Shown here piece by piece: positions 26,027 through 35,356 of a stretch of 64,000 nt of DNA; position 1 is the stretch's first letter; the number at the start of each line of letters is the position of its first letter. The notes under the pieces are model-generated. The model worked only from the letters and a program-made list of their open reading frames with translations, was not told where the DNA came from and did not search any database. The position numbers and the translations under genes are program-made. This DNA is from Sporosarcina luteola. GTDB lineage: Bacteria > Bacillota > Bacilli > Bacillales_A > Planococcaceae. The stretch is taken from assembly GCF_023715245.1 (NCBI RefSeq), contig NZ_JAMBNV010000001.1, positions 124,001 to 188,000 of the forward strand, written 5' to 3'.

Positions 26027-26785
26027 ATGATTGATTCAAAAAGAAAAGCCATCATATTTTTAACGATTTCATTCATATTGGCGATTGTGACGGCGGGTGT
26101 CGTGCTTGTGCAAATCAGCCAGGCGCAGGAAAGATTAGGCGAAATGATCGAAGTGGCATCGGTAGGAAAGAACGTAAGCTCCTACACGGAAATCAATCCG
26201 GACGATATTGAGTGGGTGAAATTTCCGAAAACAAATGCGTACAGTTCATTTATTACGGATGCAAAAGACTTGGAGGACGTCATCACAATAGTTAACTTGA
26301 AGTCTGGCGATATTCTGACAAAGAATCTTGTGCGAAAGAAATTAGATATTCCTGCAAATGAAAGGGTCGTTTGGTTGAATGCAACCGAGATCGTCCTTAT
26401 CGACCAGTCAGTGATGGAAGGCGACCTTGTAGATGTGATCGTCTCTAGGGAAATTGAAAAAAGCGTGGAAACGAAGAGGCTGCTCTCTAACGTGAAAGTT
26501 GTCCAAGTCGATGAAGATAAGGAAAATAACACCGAAAGCATCAAGATTTCCTTGCCGATTGCAGAGGCTGAGCAATTGATCCATTATCAAAACTTCGCGA
26601 AGCAGATCCGGGTTCTCCGTGTCAACCAAGTCGGGGATGAGGCGACATCCAGCGAGAAATCGACCCCGATCGTGGAGGAAAAGCCTGTTGAAAAGGATGC
26701 AGAGAAAAAGGAAACCGTCACAGATGTTGAGGTTGAAAAGAGCAAGGGTGAAAAGAAAGAGTCCGAAAAGGGCAAGGACGAATGA
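26027..26785 (+). CDS. CpaB/RcpC-like SAF-domain pilus assembly protein
   Basis: Protein of about 252 residues with an N-terminal TM helix (about 7-29: AIIFLTISFILAIVTAGVVLVQ), an SAF-like domain (about 38-100: VASVGKNVSSYTEINPDDIEW, VNLKSGDILTKNLV), a beta-rich RcpC/CpaB domain (about 105-205) and a Lys/Glu-rich C-terminal tail. In Tad systems CpaB-type proteins act outside the membrane in pilus assembly. TTG at 26024 and ATG at 26027 are adjacent; ATG is chosen, with GGAG 10 bases upstream. It is followed by cpaE- and cpaF-like genes. The charged tail may contact the cell wall, since this organism has no outer-membrane secretin. Confidence 0.82.
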   Translation: MIDSKRKAIIFLTISFILAIVTAGVVLVQISQAQERLGEMIEVASVGKNVSSYTEINPDDIEWVKFPKTNAYSSFITDAKDLEDVITIVNLKSGDILTKNLVRKKLDIPANERVVWLNATEIVLIDQSVMEGDLVDVIVSREIEKSVETKRLLSNVKVVQVDEDKENNTESIKISLPIAEAEQLIHYQNFAKQIRVLRVNQVGDEATSSEKSTPIVEEKPVEKDAEKKETVTDVEVEKSKGEKKESEKGKDE

Positions 26786-26812
26786 TCATTGGTGAAAGAA
26801 GGTTAGAAGCGG

Positions 26813-27940
26813 ATGTTCCAAGTGAATTCACTTTTACTGACAGGCGATGAGGAATGGCAAGCGTGGTTTTCGGAACATGCGAAAATAAATGAGCTGAATA
26901 TGACAATTACGCAGGACATTCGGAAACTGACAGGGCAGCAAAACTACAATTTGTATTTCATTGACGTAGATGAAATACCTCTTGAACAAGTCGGGCCAAA
27001 AATCACAGCGAAAAGTGTAGTGGTCGGGTTGACAAGAACAGAAGACTTCGGTAGATCAAGGGAATGGTTAGTGAACGGGGCGAAAGATATCATCGTGTTC
27101 CCGGCTGAGGAGATGCGAGTTGAAAGTCTTATCCAAGACGTCGTCCGTCAGTATAAAATTCAAAGGGAAACGGACATGGGGTTCGGCACAGGCGAAGTGC
27201 ATGCTTTTTACAGTGCAAAAGGTGGAAGCGGCTGTACGGTATTGGCGGCAATGATGAGTCAATCATTGAGTGTCCATCAGTCAAAAAAAGTGTTGCTCAT
27301 TGACTTGAACGCACAATATGGGGTGACGGATACCCTCTTTTCCATTCAACCGCAACGCACTTATTACGACTTGCTTCCTGTCGTGAATGAAATGGAATTA
27401 CGTCATTTGCAAAACATTGCTAACGAACATCCCGAAACAGGTGTCTTTATCATTTCCAGCCCATCCGACCCGGAAAAGACCGAAGAAATTACAGATGAGC
27501 TGATCTCAAAACTAATTCGAGTAGGTCGTATGCATTTTGATCATGTCATCATCGATCTTCCTTCTGCAATGAATTCCATTACATTCACTGCTTTGAATAC
27601 AGCAACGAACCTGCATTATATATTGACGCCGGATAGCTTGGGATTACGTTCCTATAAATATGCAGATGAATTGTTCAAACGTTTTTCCATCGGCAACGGC
27701 ATATCCAAAACGTTATTGTTGAATAAAGTTCACCCGAAAAATGAAATGACATCGTCGGATATTGAGAAGATAATCGGGGAGAAAGTTGACGCAATATTTA
27801 CGGATGACTACTTCGGAATGCAGCCCAATATCAATATGGGCACGGGTTTTTTCAGAAGCAGGAAGCATAGGGGAGATTCCAAGGCAGCTCGGGACATGAA
27901 GAAATACATAGATTCCTTTGTCATGAAATCGAAGGAGTGA
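26813..27940 (+). CDS. CpaE/TadZ-like ParA-type ATPase
   Basis: Protein of 375 residues with an N-terminal atypical receiver-like domain (about 1-115) lacking a clear phosphorylation Asp, and a C-terminal MinD/ParA ATPase (about 125-370). The deviant Walker A is FYSAKGGSGCTVLAAM, Walker A' is VLLIDLNAQYG, and Walker B is FDHVIIDLPSAM. CpaE/TadZ proteins localise the Tad apparatus in the cell. It overlaps the next reading frame, and the cpaF-like start lies 6 bases after its stop. This is the expected gene between the CpaB-like and CpaF-like genes of a Tad locus. Confidence 0.87.
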   Translation: MFQVNSLLLTGDEEWQAWFSEHAKINELNMTITQDIRKLTGQQNYNLYFIDVDEIPLEQVGPKITAKSVVVGLTRTEDFGRSREWLVNGAKDIIVFPAEEMRVESLIQDVVRQYKIQRETDMGFGTGEVHAFYSAKGGSGCTVLAAMMSQSLSVHQSKKVLLIDLNAQYGVTDTLFSIQPQRTYYDLLPVVNEMELRHLQNIANEHPETGVFIISSPSDPEKTEEITDELISKLIRVGRMHFDHVIIDLPSAMNSITFTALNTATNLHYILTPDSLGLRSYKYADELFKRFSIGNGISKTLLLNKVHPKNEMTSSDIEKIIGEKVDAIFTDDYFGMQPNINMGTGFFRSRKHRGDSKAARDMKKYIDSFVMKSKE

Positions 27941-27945
27941 TAAAC

Positions 27946-29271
27946 ATGTCATGGATCGAAAAGGCAACAGTAAAAAAGCAGGACCATAATTGGTCTGTAT
28001 CCCAATCGCAGGTTGATATATGGGTCCGCCATTATAAAGGCCGTTTAATAAAAGAGGCTAACTTGGAAAGTATCATTGTCCTACAGCCGACAGAGCGTAA
28101 ACAAACGATTGAAAGACTCATAATGCAAATGATCAACGAAGAAAAAGTAATTATCCCAAGTGAGCAGATAGAAGAAATTATCCAGCAATTGATTAATGAA
28201 TCCGTCGGATATGGACCTCTTGAGGAACTGCTGAAAGATGATGCCATTACGGAAATTATGGTGAATAGCCCGTCTGAGGTGTTCATCGAGAAAAATGGAA
28301 AGTTGGAAAAGTCACCTGTCCGTTTTAATAATGAAGAGCATATCCGTCACATTATCGATCGCATCATTGCACCATTGGGCAGAAGGATTGACGAAAGCTA
28401 CCCCATGGTGGATGCGCGGCTTTTGGATGGCAGCCGTGTCAATGCAATCATTCCTCCGATCAGTCTGGATGGCCCGTCTATCTCCATCCGTAAATTCAAG
28501 AAAGATCCTTATACGCTTGATGACTTAATGTCGTTTGATAGTTTCTCCGAAGAGATGGGGTCATTCCTAAAAGCGGCGGTCATGGCGAAAGCGAATATCC
28601 TCGTTTCGGGCGGAACCGGCAGTGGGAAAACGACTCTTCTGAACGTGTTGTCCGACTCTATTCCGCCAGGCGAGAGAATTGTAACAATTGAGGATATGGC
28701 GGAGCTTCGTTTTTCATACGAAAACCTTGTCCGATTGGAGGCGCGCCCCCCAAATATGGAGGGGACCGGGGAAGTGAAAATCCGTCATCTGGTACGAAAT
28801 GCACTTCGGATGCGTCCAGATCGGATCATCGTCGGGGAGGTGAGGGGATCGGAAGCAATTGACATGCTCCAAGCAATGAACACCGGACACGAAGGATCTT
28901 TGACAACGGTTCACGCAAACACCCCGAAAGATGCTTTAGGGAGACTGGAAGCCATGGTAATCATGTCGGGCTTGCCGTTGACAGTCGATGTTATCCGAGG
29001 GTATTTTGTCGGGGCGTTGAATTTGATTGTCCAAACTTCAAGGTTCACAGATGGAAGGCGAAGAATCGTCAACATTTCAGAACTCGTTGAAGTAGACGGC
29101 AACATCAAAGTGAAGGATATATTCGAATTCAACAGGACCGCAACCCTACCGGATGGAAGAATCGAAGGTACCTTCCGTTCAACGGGTTATATTCCGAATA
29201 TGTTGGATCGCATTAAAAGCTTCGGCATCCCTTTCGATGAAAAGGTCTTTAAGGAAGGTATGTACGTATGA
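27946..29271 (+). CDS. CpaF/TadA-type secretion ATPase
   Basis: GspE-superfamily ATPase that powers Flp/Tad pilus assembly. A helical N-terminal domain (about 1-160) includes [20 protein letters not shown]. The RecA-like domain carries Walker [14 protein letters not shown], an Asp box near [10 protein letters not shown], Walker [15 protein letters not shown] and the His box near [17 protein letters not shown] at 27937 is in frame, but AAGGAG (27932-27937) lies 8 bases before the ATG at 27946, so [10 protein letters not shown] is chosen. It overlaps the tadB-like gene by 4 bases. Length and motif order match the family. Confidence 0.94.
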   Translation: MSWIEKATVKKQDHNWSVSQSQVDIWVRHYKGRLIKEANLESIIVLQPTERKQTIERLIMQMINEEKVIIPSEQIEEIIQQLINESVGYGPLEELLKDDAITEIMVNSPSEVFIEKNGKLEKSPVRFNNEEHIRHIIDRIIAPLGRRIDESYPMVDARLLDGSRVNAIIPPISLDGPSISIRKFKKDPYTLDDLMSFDSFSEEMGSFLKAAVMAKANILVSGGTGSGKTTLLNVLSDSIPPGERIVTIEDMAELRFSYENLVRLEARPPNMEGTGEVKIRHLVRNALRMRPDRIIVGEVRGSEAIDMLQAMNTGHEGSLTTVHANTPKDALGRLEAMVIMSGLPLTVDVIRGYFVGALNLIVQTSRFTDGRRRIVNISELVEVDGNIKVKDIFEFNRTATLPDGRIEGTFRSTGYIPNMLDRIKSFGIPFDEKVFKEGMYV

Positions 29272-30200
29272 GCTGGACACTGCCTTTATTGACATCGACC
29301 ATATTTACGTTCTGCATTTCCATCTACTATATAGCAAAAAGCAAGGGGCAGAAAAACGCCAAAAAGAGGGTCGATGACTGGTTCGATGTAGAGCTGGAGA
29401 AGGAGAGGAAGAGTGTCGTCCTCCTACTAGGCGGGCTTTACGACCGCTCTGAGCTCTCTCAAGACCTACACAACAAGTTGAAGCAAGCCAACCTCTCCCT
29501 TATGCCGTCGGAGTATATGGGAATCTATGTTTTGCTAATAGCTTTACTAACTTTTATCAATAAATTTGTACTCGGTCTCTACTTCACGATGGCTATTCTG
29601 ATTGCTTACTTGATTGTAATGGGCAGCTCGAAAGCTTTCCTCAGTACGAGGAAGAACAAACGCACCGAGTCGTTTAACAATCAATTACCGGAAATCTGCC
29701 GGACGATGTCCAATGGGATAAAAGCCGGACAAACGATTCCGCAGGCGATTGAAATGGTCGCTCATTCCGTCAAAGCGCCTAACGGACCTGAATTCCAACG
29801 ATTCAACCAGCGATTAAAGCTAGGGGATAGTCTTGAAAAAGTATTGAATGAATTTCGTGAACGAGTGCCAAGCAATGATGTATCCATATTTGTCAGTACG
29901 ATACTCATCCAGCAAAAAGTCGGCGGCAATCTGTCCCAAGTTTTATCGAACATGGCAGAAACGCTTGAGGAGCGGAGCCGCGTCCATAAGGAAATCTCAA
30001 CAGTAACGGCGGAAAGCCGCTCGATTGCATATATTCTCGTCGTCATGCCATTTCTGATGGCCCTTATGATGAACTTGTTCATAAAAGGATTTCTGAATGT
30101 CCTATTTACGCCGTTTGGGCTAATCTTGTTCGTGATTTTTACGGCAATTGTCCTATGCGGTTTCGTCTTGATTAGAAGAATTACGGATATAAGGGTGTAG
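29268..30200 (+). CDS. TadB-like type II secretion F-domain protein
   Basis: Polytopic inner-membrane platform protein of 310 residues. TM helices are near 5-22, about 85-115 (a paired stretch including YMGIYVLLIALLTFINKFVLG) and 255-300. A GspF/T2SSF domain (about 140-270) carries LPEICRTMSNGIKAGQTIPQ and VSIFVSTILIQQKVGGNLSQ, the conserved turn of this family. It couples the CpaF ATPase to pilin extraction. It overlaps cpaF (ATGA) and lies 3 bases before the tadC-like gene, a strict operon arrangement. Confidence 0.9.
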   Translation: MSWTLPLLTSTIFTFCISIYYIAKSKGQKNAKKRVDDWFDVELEKERKSVVLLLGGLYDRSELSQDLHNKLKQANLSLMPSEYMGIYVLLIALLTFINKFVLGLYFTMAILIAYLIVMGSSKAFLSTRKNKRTESFNNQLPEICRTMSNGIKAGQTIPQAIEMVAHSVKAPNGPEFQRFNQRLKLGDSLEKVLNEFRERVPSNDVSIFVSTILIQQKVGGNLSQVLSNMAETLEERSRVHKEISTVTAESRSIAYILVVMPFLMALMMNLFIKGFLNVLFTPFGLILFVIFTAIVLCGFVLIRRITDIRV

Positions 30201-30203
30201 TGT

Positions 30204-31139
30204 ATGCAAATTATCGGTTTTTTCGCCATGTTGATGTTTAGTTTCATTTTGATCTTTCTGTTTATCAGCTTTATTTATTTTTACTTGTATATCGCAAAAA
30301 AGGAAAACTTACTGAATGCCCAAGGATATAGGAAAAGCAAAAAGAAGAAATCGTCGCTGAGGAATCGGATCTTAAACCCCCTAGTAAGATGGGGAACAAA
30401 AGCGGGTCCGGTCGGTATGAAATATCCGCTCTTCCTGAACGCGGCGAAGCATGAGAAATGGCTCAAGGAAGCGGGCAGACCATTAGGAATGACATTGGAA
30501 TCCTTTTTCGGATTCCGGTTCGTCCTCATTCTGATCGGTTTGGGTTTTGGAAGCATCTATACATTCCTTGGCATGCCATTCGCTCTTCCTGTCCTACTTC
30601 TTTCCATATTATCAGGTGTAATGGGACCGTCAGTATGGCTTTATTTATCGGCGAAAAGACGGCAAGAGGCAATAAGCATGATGATGCCGGATTTCCTTGA
30701 TACGGTCAGCGTCACGCTGCAGGCAGGTGTAAGCCTTGATGGTGCGCTCATCCATGTCACGAATCAATTCGATGGACCGCTCAGTGAAGAAATCGATCGG
30801 TTCAACAAGGAAATCGAACTGGGCGTACAAAGGAAAACGGCTTATTTGAACTTGATTGACCGCAATTCCTCGAAAGAATTGCAAACATTGGTGAATGCCC
30901 TTATACAAGGCTCTTCTCTTGGAGTCGCAGTGGCGAGGACGTTCAAGCTTCAGGCGGAAGATTTACGTTTGACCCGCGGCTTCAAAGCGAAAGAAAAAGC
31001 GGCCAAAGCGAATCCTCAAGTGACGCTTGTTACAACATTCTTTATTGCACCGGCTGTCTTTGGCTTCATTATGGGATTGATTGTGTTGAATATCATTTAT
31101 AATCCTGAAGCTTTTGGATTGGATGCGTTTTTTAAATAA
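30204..31139 (+). CDS. TadC-like type II secretion F-domain protein
   Basis: Second platform protein of 311 residues. TM helices are near 4-28, 100-145 and 270-300. The T2SSF domain (about 150-270) shows MMPDFLDTVSVTLQAGVSLD and LQTLVNALIQGSSLGVAVAR. It ends FGFIMGLIVLNIIYNPEAFG. A basic N-terminal cytoplasmic stretch (GYRKSKKKKSSLRNRILNP) is present. TadB and TadC normally form a heteromeric platform. It ends 27 bases before the pilin gene. Confidence 0.9.
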   Translation: MQIIGFFAMLMFSFILIFLFISFIYFYLYIAKKENLLNAQGYRKSKKKKSSLRNRILNPLVRWGTKAGPVGMKYPLFLNAAKHEKWLKEAGRPLGMTLESFFGFRFVLILIGLGFGSIYTFLGMPFALPVLLLSILSGVMGPSVWLYLSAKRRQEAISMMMPDFLDTVSVTLQAGVSLDGALIHVTNQFDGPLSEEIDRFNKEIELGVQRKTAYLNLIDRNSSKELQTLVNALIQGSSLGVAVARTFKLQAEDLRLTRGFKAKEKAAKANPQVTLVTTFFIAPAVFGFIMGLIVLNIIYNPEAFGLDAFFK

Positions 31140-31166
31140 ACTATAAAATTTATGGAGGTAAGGAAA

Positions 31167-31373
31167 ATGATGAAGAAGATCTGGTGGAATTTTAATGCGA
31201 AGTATTTGACGTATGTGAAAAATGAAAGAGGAGCACAAGCATTGGAATGGGTGGCACTTGGTCTCGTCGTTATTGCGATCATGTCTGCCATTGCAATGGG
31301 AATCCAAGGATCCAGCATCGGTTCGACAATCGTTTCGAAATTGGAAGAGATGATTGAAGGAATCGGTGGTTAA
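31167..31373 (+). CDS. Flp-type prepilin
   Basis: Small prepilin of 68 residues. A short basic leader is followed by NERG and then AQALEWVALGLVVIAI, fitting the Flp class cleavage G|xxxxE with a hydrophobic helix after it; Trp replaces the usual Tyr at the next position. The mature protein would be about 45 residues, mostly one helix. GGAGG (31154-31158) precedes the ATG at 31167; the ATG at 31152 overlaps that site and is rejected. It is probably the major pilin. The prepilin peptidase (TadV) needed for cleavage is not in the window. Confidence 0.85.
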   Translation: MMKKIWWNFNAKYLTYVKNERGAQALEWVALGLVVIAIMSAIAMGIQGSSIGSTIVSKLEEMIEGIGG

Positions 31374-31387
31374 GTGAGCTTGGGGTG

Positions 31388-31771
31388 ATGAAAGTGCTAA
31401 CTAGATGGTATTCCTATGTTAACAATGAAAGGGGATCACAGGCCCTGCAATTTTTAGGGCTGTTCCCCTTGATATTACTCTCCATGCTGATCATTTGGCA
31501 GGTCGGTTTGATTTCCTATTCGGTCGTTGTTGCAGAAGCGGCGGCACGTGACGGTGCAAGGGCCGCTTCCGCTCATGATGATAATTGGGAGGAAATTGCA
31601 AGGAACTCAGCATACGGTCTCGAAGTGGTAGTGACGGGCGGACCTGGGGAAGATGTAGCTACTGTCAAAGTGAAGGCGAAAGCTCCCATCATCAGTTTGC
31701 CTTGGATAAAAAACATGGAATTTGATTTTACTGCGGACGCCGTCATGCCAATGGAGAAAAAGAGGGAATGA
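31388..31771 (+). CDS. TadE-like pseudopilin
   Basis: Protein of about 127 residues with leader NNERG followed by SQALQFLGLFPLILLSMLII, a TadE-type processing site and TM helix, with Gln where Glu is common. The outer domain (about 45-125) begins VVVAEAAARDGARAASAHDD, the usual TadE sequence after the helix. Minor pseudopilin of the Tad system. The ATG at 31388 follows GTG at 31385 directly; the exact start is uncertain by a codon. It overlaps the next gene's upstream ATG by 2-4 bases. Confidence 0.87.
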   Translation: MKVLTRWYSYVNNERGSQALQFLGLFPLILLSMLIIWQVGLISYSVVVAEAAARDGARAASAHDDNWEEIARNSAYGLEVVVTGGPGEDVATVKVKAKAPIISLPWIKNMEFDFTADAVMPMEKKRE

Positions 31772-31773
31772 CG

Positions 31774-32493
31774 ATGAAAGAAATGAAGCGGTACTTGAAG
31801 AATGAACGTGGAGATGGACTAATGCTCGTCATCATCGGCATGCTTTTTGTTTCCATCTTCATTTGTTTTCTCTTCTTTGACTTCTCAAATGTATTCATCA
31901 GTAAAAGAGTGAGCCAAACAGGTGCTGATGCCGCCGCACTTGCCGGGGCCAGAAGCTCATCGGATTATATGAGCGAAGTGCTGAAAGAGAAAGTGGAGGA
32001 CGAGCTGGAAAGTTTGGCGGATGCATGGGAAGCCATTAAGGAAGCGCTTGGAAGTTCCAGCAGCGATGGTGAGGAAGGCGAAACACGGACGATCGAGGAA
32101 ATTTTTGATGAGTTTATTAGAGGGATTGAAAGTAGCAAAGGTAAATCGATGCCTGGTGATATAAGAAGCTTTATTTGGAACGGATCTGGGGAAGTGAAAG
32201 GGACGCCGGCGCTCATCTTTTTATTCAAGGATCCCCAAATAAGTGAAATGGCCTGCAAGGCGGTCCGTGATCATCTACATACATCACGCCAAGAGGCGGT
32301 TTCATTTACGGAGAAGAACCAAAATGATCGCCTTGTCGACTATCAATTTTTGGAAGAAGAATTCAAAATCTATGCAAAAACGGAACGGGATGGCAAGTAT
32401 ATAACTGTACCCGATTCGTCGCTCAGTGGAATTAGCGCATCGGCCGCCGTGCAAATCGGCTCGCCTAAGGGTGTTAAAATCAGCTGCTCTTAA
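31774..32493 (+). CDS. TadG-like pseudopilin / Flp-associated surface protein
   Basis: Protein of about 239 residues. After leader LKNERG there is one TM helix (about 15-38: GLMLVIIGMLFVSIFICFLF) and then RVSQTGADAAALAGA, the usual TadG/Tad-like N-terminal pattern. The rest is an acidic outer domain without a VWA motif, rich in Glu/Ser (EALGSSSSDGEEGETRT). GAGGG is 7 bases before the ATG at 31774; an ATG at 31768 is an alternative. It shares the NERG leader with the two preceding genes, so all three are probably substrates of one peptidase. Confidence 0.8.
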   Translation: MKEMKRYLKNERGDGLMLVIIGMLFVSIFICFLFFDFSNVFISKRVSQTGADAAALAGARSSSDYMSEVLKEKVEDELESLADAWEAIKEALGSSSSDGEEGETRTIEEIFDEFIRGIESSKGKSMPGDIRSFIWNGSGEVKGTPALIFLFKDPQISEMACKAVRDHLHTSRQEAVSFTEKNQNDRLVDYQFLEEEFKIYAKTERDGKYITVPDSSLSGISASAAVQIGSPKGVKISCS

Positions 32494-32571
32494 TTGGCAA
32501 GCTACTCATTTTATTTGAAGAAAAAAGGGAATGAATTCGAGTCACGGTAGTTCCGAAAGGGCGTGAAAGTT

Positions 32572-34578
32572 TTGAGGGGCAAGCTGAAAATAGGGGTCAT
32601 CTTTACAGTCTTTTTGACTTTCTTTCTATTTGACTATTCAAAGCTAGCCATTGCCAATGTCTCTGATATTGAGTATGACTCTCCTTCGTTTATAGATACG
32701 GAATATGACGGGGAAGGCAACAATGACTCTGAAGATACAGGGGACTCGCGTAATTGGTTTGAAAAACTGTTAGATGATTTAAAAGGATGGGGCGGCGACG
32801 CCAAAGATTATGCTATTGATCAATGGGGAAAATTCGAGGAATGGTCTTCTGATAGATGGGGCGAATTCACAGAATGGGCTCCGGGTGCATGGGATACTGC
32901 GATGGATTGGCTCGGGGATCGCCTGACGGATATAGGAGACTTCTTCGTATGGGTGTGGGAACATGAATGGGTGCAAGTTGTTGTCGGGGCAGTCATTTCA
33001 ACTGGTGTCATCATCGGTGGGCTCCTATTATTCGGTACGCCAGTCGGCTGGGGGATTCTTGCCGTTGTTGGTGTAGGTTCTCTCATCGGCGGAGGGGTTT
33101 ACTGGCTGATGTCAGGTGATGACTTCAGCTTCTGGGGTTCCTTAGGATCTTCCTTCTTAGGTGGGTTGGCAGGATTAGGAATCTACGCAGGCGTGACATC
33201 TGGTCTGTTTGTGACTGCATGGAGACTTACAAGTACATTTGCCACGAAGGCGTTTGTTGCTTCTAGGGCCTTTATTTCAACACAGTTCAGTGCCGCGGTT
33301 GCATGGACAGGACGCGCACTAACTAAAGCAGGTACTTTTATATCGACAAGATTCACGGCCATGGTTGGAGCGATAAAGAGTGCATTCACTGCTGCAGTTA
33401 CATGGGTAGGAAAAGCACTGAGTAGTGCAGGAACTTATTTATCAACAAAGTTTGCCAGTATCGCTTGGAAGAGCGTCCTTACGAAAGCGGCGTGGGGTGC
33501 TGGAGGCGGTATTGTATTCAATACATTATCTTACCTCATTGGAACACCTGTTGATGAAATCGTTTGGCGAGAGCTCTTTATAGAAGCGACAATTGGTGGA
33601 ATATCAGGAGCAATTTTAAGTCCGTTTCTGGCAGTTCAGCACATCTCGAAGTGGGGAGTCGGGTTCGTTACAGCGTATGCTGGTTTCGAAAACTTCTGGA
33701 TGGAAGGATGGAAAGACGGCGAGTGGAAGTGGGAGAATATCCTGACCGGAGCTGCGGCAGCGGCCGTTCTTGGTGGAATTATGAAGTTTGTGGATATCGG
33801 AAAGTATTATGGAAAATTGAAAGATGCAATAATGGGTGGAAACACGCCACTTGAACTTGTTGATGAAGTGATACTTGATAATATTACAAACCCAATTGAA
33901 GATAAAATCAAAGACGTATTTGATGATTTTGTAGATACGGATTCACCTAAAGATACAAACCTATCAGATCCGCAGCCAGAACCGAAGCCGGAACCGCAGC
34001 CAGAACCGCAGCAGGAACCGAAACCGGAACCGGAACCGAAGCCGGAACCGCAGCCAGAACCGCAGCAGGAACCGAAATCGGAACCGCAACCAGAACCGCA
34101 ACCAGAACCGCAACCGGAACCGGAACCGAAGCCGGAACCGGAACCGAAGCCGGAACCGGAACCGAAGCCGGATCCGAAACCGGAGCCGCAGCCGGAACCG
34201 AAACCGGAACCGGAACCGAAGCCGGATCCGAAACCGGAGCCGCAGCCGGAACCGAAACCGGAACCGAAGCCAGAGCCGCAGCCGGAACCGAAGCCGGAAC
34301 CGCAACCGGAACCGAAGCCGGAACTGCAACCGGAACCGCAACCGGAACCGCAGCCGGAACCGCAGCCGCAGCCGGAACCGCAGCCGCAGCCGGAACTGCA
34401 GCCAGAACCGCAACCTGATCTAGATACAGAGCCGAACTCTGGCCAGGATTCTTCGAATGTTACCGATAAAGCGAGCGATTCAGAGGTTCAAGATAGAAAG
34501 AGTATAAAGGATCAAATAAAATCGAAAAGTGGTAGAATCATTTATAATGAAACAAATCCATCCTTTTTAGATTTATGA
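32572..34578 (+). CDS. Exported tape-measure-like protein with Pro-Glu-Pro repeat tail, unknown function
   Basis: About 668 residues; I recognise no family. A signal peptide (about 1-25) ends KLAIA. A Trp/Asp-rich amphipathic part (about 60-130: [20 protein letters not shown]) follows, then Gly/Ala-rich hydrophobic stretches (about 135-205). Near-repeats of about 33 residues (about 215-305) include [16 protein letters not shown] and [17 protein letters not shown] further Gly-rich block ends near 440. A Pro-Glu-Pro-Lys/Gln repeat (about 468-618) precedes a hydrophilic tail ending TNPSFLDL. No LPXTG or enzymatic motif is seen. TTG at 32572 has AAAGGG 10 bases upstream; GTG at 32563 is the alternative. 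It is 70-80 bases after the TadG-like gene. It could be a Tad-exported effector or a wall-spanning surface protein. Confidence 0.7.
   Translation: MRGKLKIGVIFTVFLTFFLFDYSKLAIANVSDIEYDSPSFIDTEYDGEGNNDSEDTGDSRNWFEKLLDDLKGWGGDAKDYAIDQWGKFEEWSSDRWGEFTEWAPGAWDTAMDWLGDRLTDIGDFFVWVWEHEWVQVVVGAVISTGVIIGGLLLFGTPVGWGILAVVGVGSLIGGGVYWLMSGDDFSFWGSLGSSFLGGLAGLGIYAGVTSGLFVTAWRLTSTFATKAFVASRAFISTQFSAAVAWTGRALTKAGTFISTRFTAMVGAIKSAFTAAVTWVGKALSSAGTYLSTKFASIAWKSVLTKAAWGAGGGIVFNTLSYLIGTPVDEIVWRELFIEATIGGISGAILSPFLAVQHISKWGVGFVTAYAGFENFWMEGWKDGEWKWENILTGAAAAAVLGGIMKFVDIGKYYGKLKDAIMGGNTPLELVDEVILDNITNPIEDKIKDVFDDFVDTDSPKDTNLSDPQPEPKPEPQPEPQQEPKPEPEPKPEPQPEPQQEPKSEPQPEPQPEPQPEPEPKPEPEPKPEPEPKPDPKPEPQPEPKPEPEPKPDPKPEPQPEPKPEPKPEPQPEPKPEPQPEPKPELQPEPQPEPQPEPQPQPEPQPQPELQPEPQPDLDTEPNSGQDSSNVTDKASDSEVQDRKSIKDQIKSKSGRIIYNETNPSFLDL
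33973..34416 (+). repeat. In-gene DNA repeat encoding Pro-Glu-Pro-Lys/Gln
   Basis: About 440 bases built from CCGGAACCG, CCAGAACCG, AAGCCG and CAGCCG hexamer and nonamer variants, all in frame. Several longer blocks recur almost unchanged, for example near 34150-34260, so unit number probably varies by slippage or recombination. The encoded stretch should be extended and polyproline-like. Confidence 0.9.
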
Positions 34579-34596
34579 GAATGAGAGGTACCTACA

Positions 34597-34887
34597 ATGA
34601 ACTACTCAACCGCTAAATGGCTGATAGGCATACTATCTATTATCGGTTTTATCACGATTGCAACTTTGTATTTTTTTGATCAAAATGGGGGCGCGCCGCC
34701 CCTTTTTGTCAGTATGTTTAAACCGATTGTTTTTATTACTCTGTTCCCAACGCTTTTCTTGATCATTGGTCTGTTGATTGCAAAGGGAAAGAAGGAAGAA
34801 AAAATTTCTTCTAGTAGTCTCGGTCGGTCGGTCATCATTGTCGCAGCCCTATTCGCATTTCGATGGATGACAGGATATTTCGATTAA
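34597..34887 (+). CDS. Small membrane protein, cassette copy 1
   Basis: Protein of 96 residues with three predicted TM helices (about 7-29, 41-63 and 76-91). The N-terminus MNYSTAKWLIGIL and the C-terminal half with KKEEKISSSSLGR and FRWMTGYFD are shared with copies 2 and 3, while the middle differs. A GAGAGG site lies before the ATG, 18 bases after the stop of the exported Pro-Glu-Pro protein. No family is recognised. Position and copy number resemble immunity genes beside an effector, but it could equally be an accessory membrane subunit of the Tad system. Confidence 0.8.
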   Translation: MNYSTAKWLIGILSIIGFITIATLYFFDQNGGAPPLFVSMFKPIVFITLFPTLFLIIGLLIAKGKKEEKISSSSLGRSVIIVAALFAFRWMTGYFD

Positions 34888-34922
34888 TGGAAACGGTATT
34901 GATACGAATGAAGTTTTGATTG

Positions 34923-34963
34923 AAGCAATGCACAGATTATCTGGCGCATTGCTTTTCCTTTTA
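34923..34963 (+). terminator. Terminator, cassette copy 1
   Basis: AAGCAATGC (34923-34931) pairs with GCATTGCTT (34946-34954), followed by a T-rich tract. Confidence 0.8.
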
Positions 34964-35047
34964 AAAGGTAAAGTGACAGTGTGAAATCATTTACAATGAA
35001 AAAATTCATTCCTTTTTTAGACAGGCGAGAATGAGAGGTTTTCTATA

Positions 35048-35338
35048 ATGAACTACTCAACTGCAAAATGGCTGATAGGCATACTAGTTTTCATCGCATT
35101 AGCGACGGGTGCATTAATATTTTATTCCGATCACATAGGGGTTACGTATCCCCTTTTAGAAGCCTTATATAAACCGATAATATTAATTACTGCGGTACCG
35201 GCGCTTTTATTGGCCATTGGTCATGTGATTGGAAAAGGAAGGAAGGAAGAAAAAATTTCTTCTAAAAGTCTTGGTCGGTCTGCCATCGTTGTCGTAGCCC
35301 TTTTCGCATATCGATGGATGACGGGATACTTCGATTAA
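35048..35338 (+). CDS. Small membrane protein, cassette copy 2
   Basis: Protein of 96 residues, paralogue of the genes at 34597 and 35488. The first 13 residues and the last nine are identical to copy 1 except for Tyr in place of Phe before RWMTGYFD. The middle (about 14-62: VFIALATGALIFYSDHIGVT and on) is the most divergent of the three copies. Three TM helices are predicted. GAGAGG lies about 10 bases before the ATG. The upstream flank resembles the end of the exported-protein gene but is no longer in frame. It has its own terminator. Confidence 0.8.
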   Translation: MNYSTAKWLIGILVFIALATGALIFYSDHIGVTYPLLEALYKPIILITAVPALLLAIGHVIGKGRKEEKISSKSLGRSAIVVVALFAYRWMTGYFD

Positions 35339-35356
35339 CTGATTATGTAATGATTG

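Noticed and set aside
33964-34413. 149-codon minus-strand open frame of Arg/Phe/Leu repeats
   Set aside because: It is the reverse reading of the Pro-Glu-Pro repeat inside a plus-strand gene; the composition is an artefact of the repeat and no ribosome site is present.
32572-34578. LXG or other named polymorphic toxin
   Set aside because: No LXG, PT-HINT, nuclease or deaminase motif could be seen, and the C-terminal tail is short and low in complexity; only the gene layout is suggestive.
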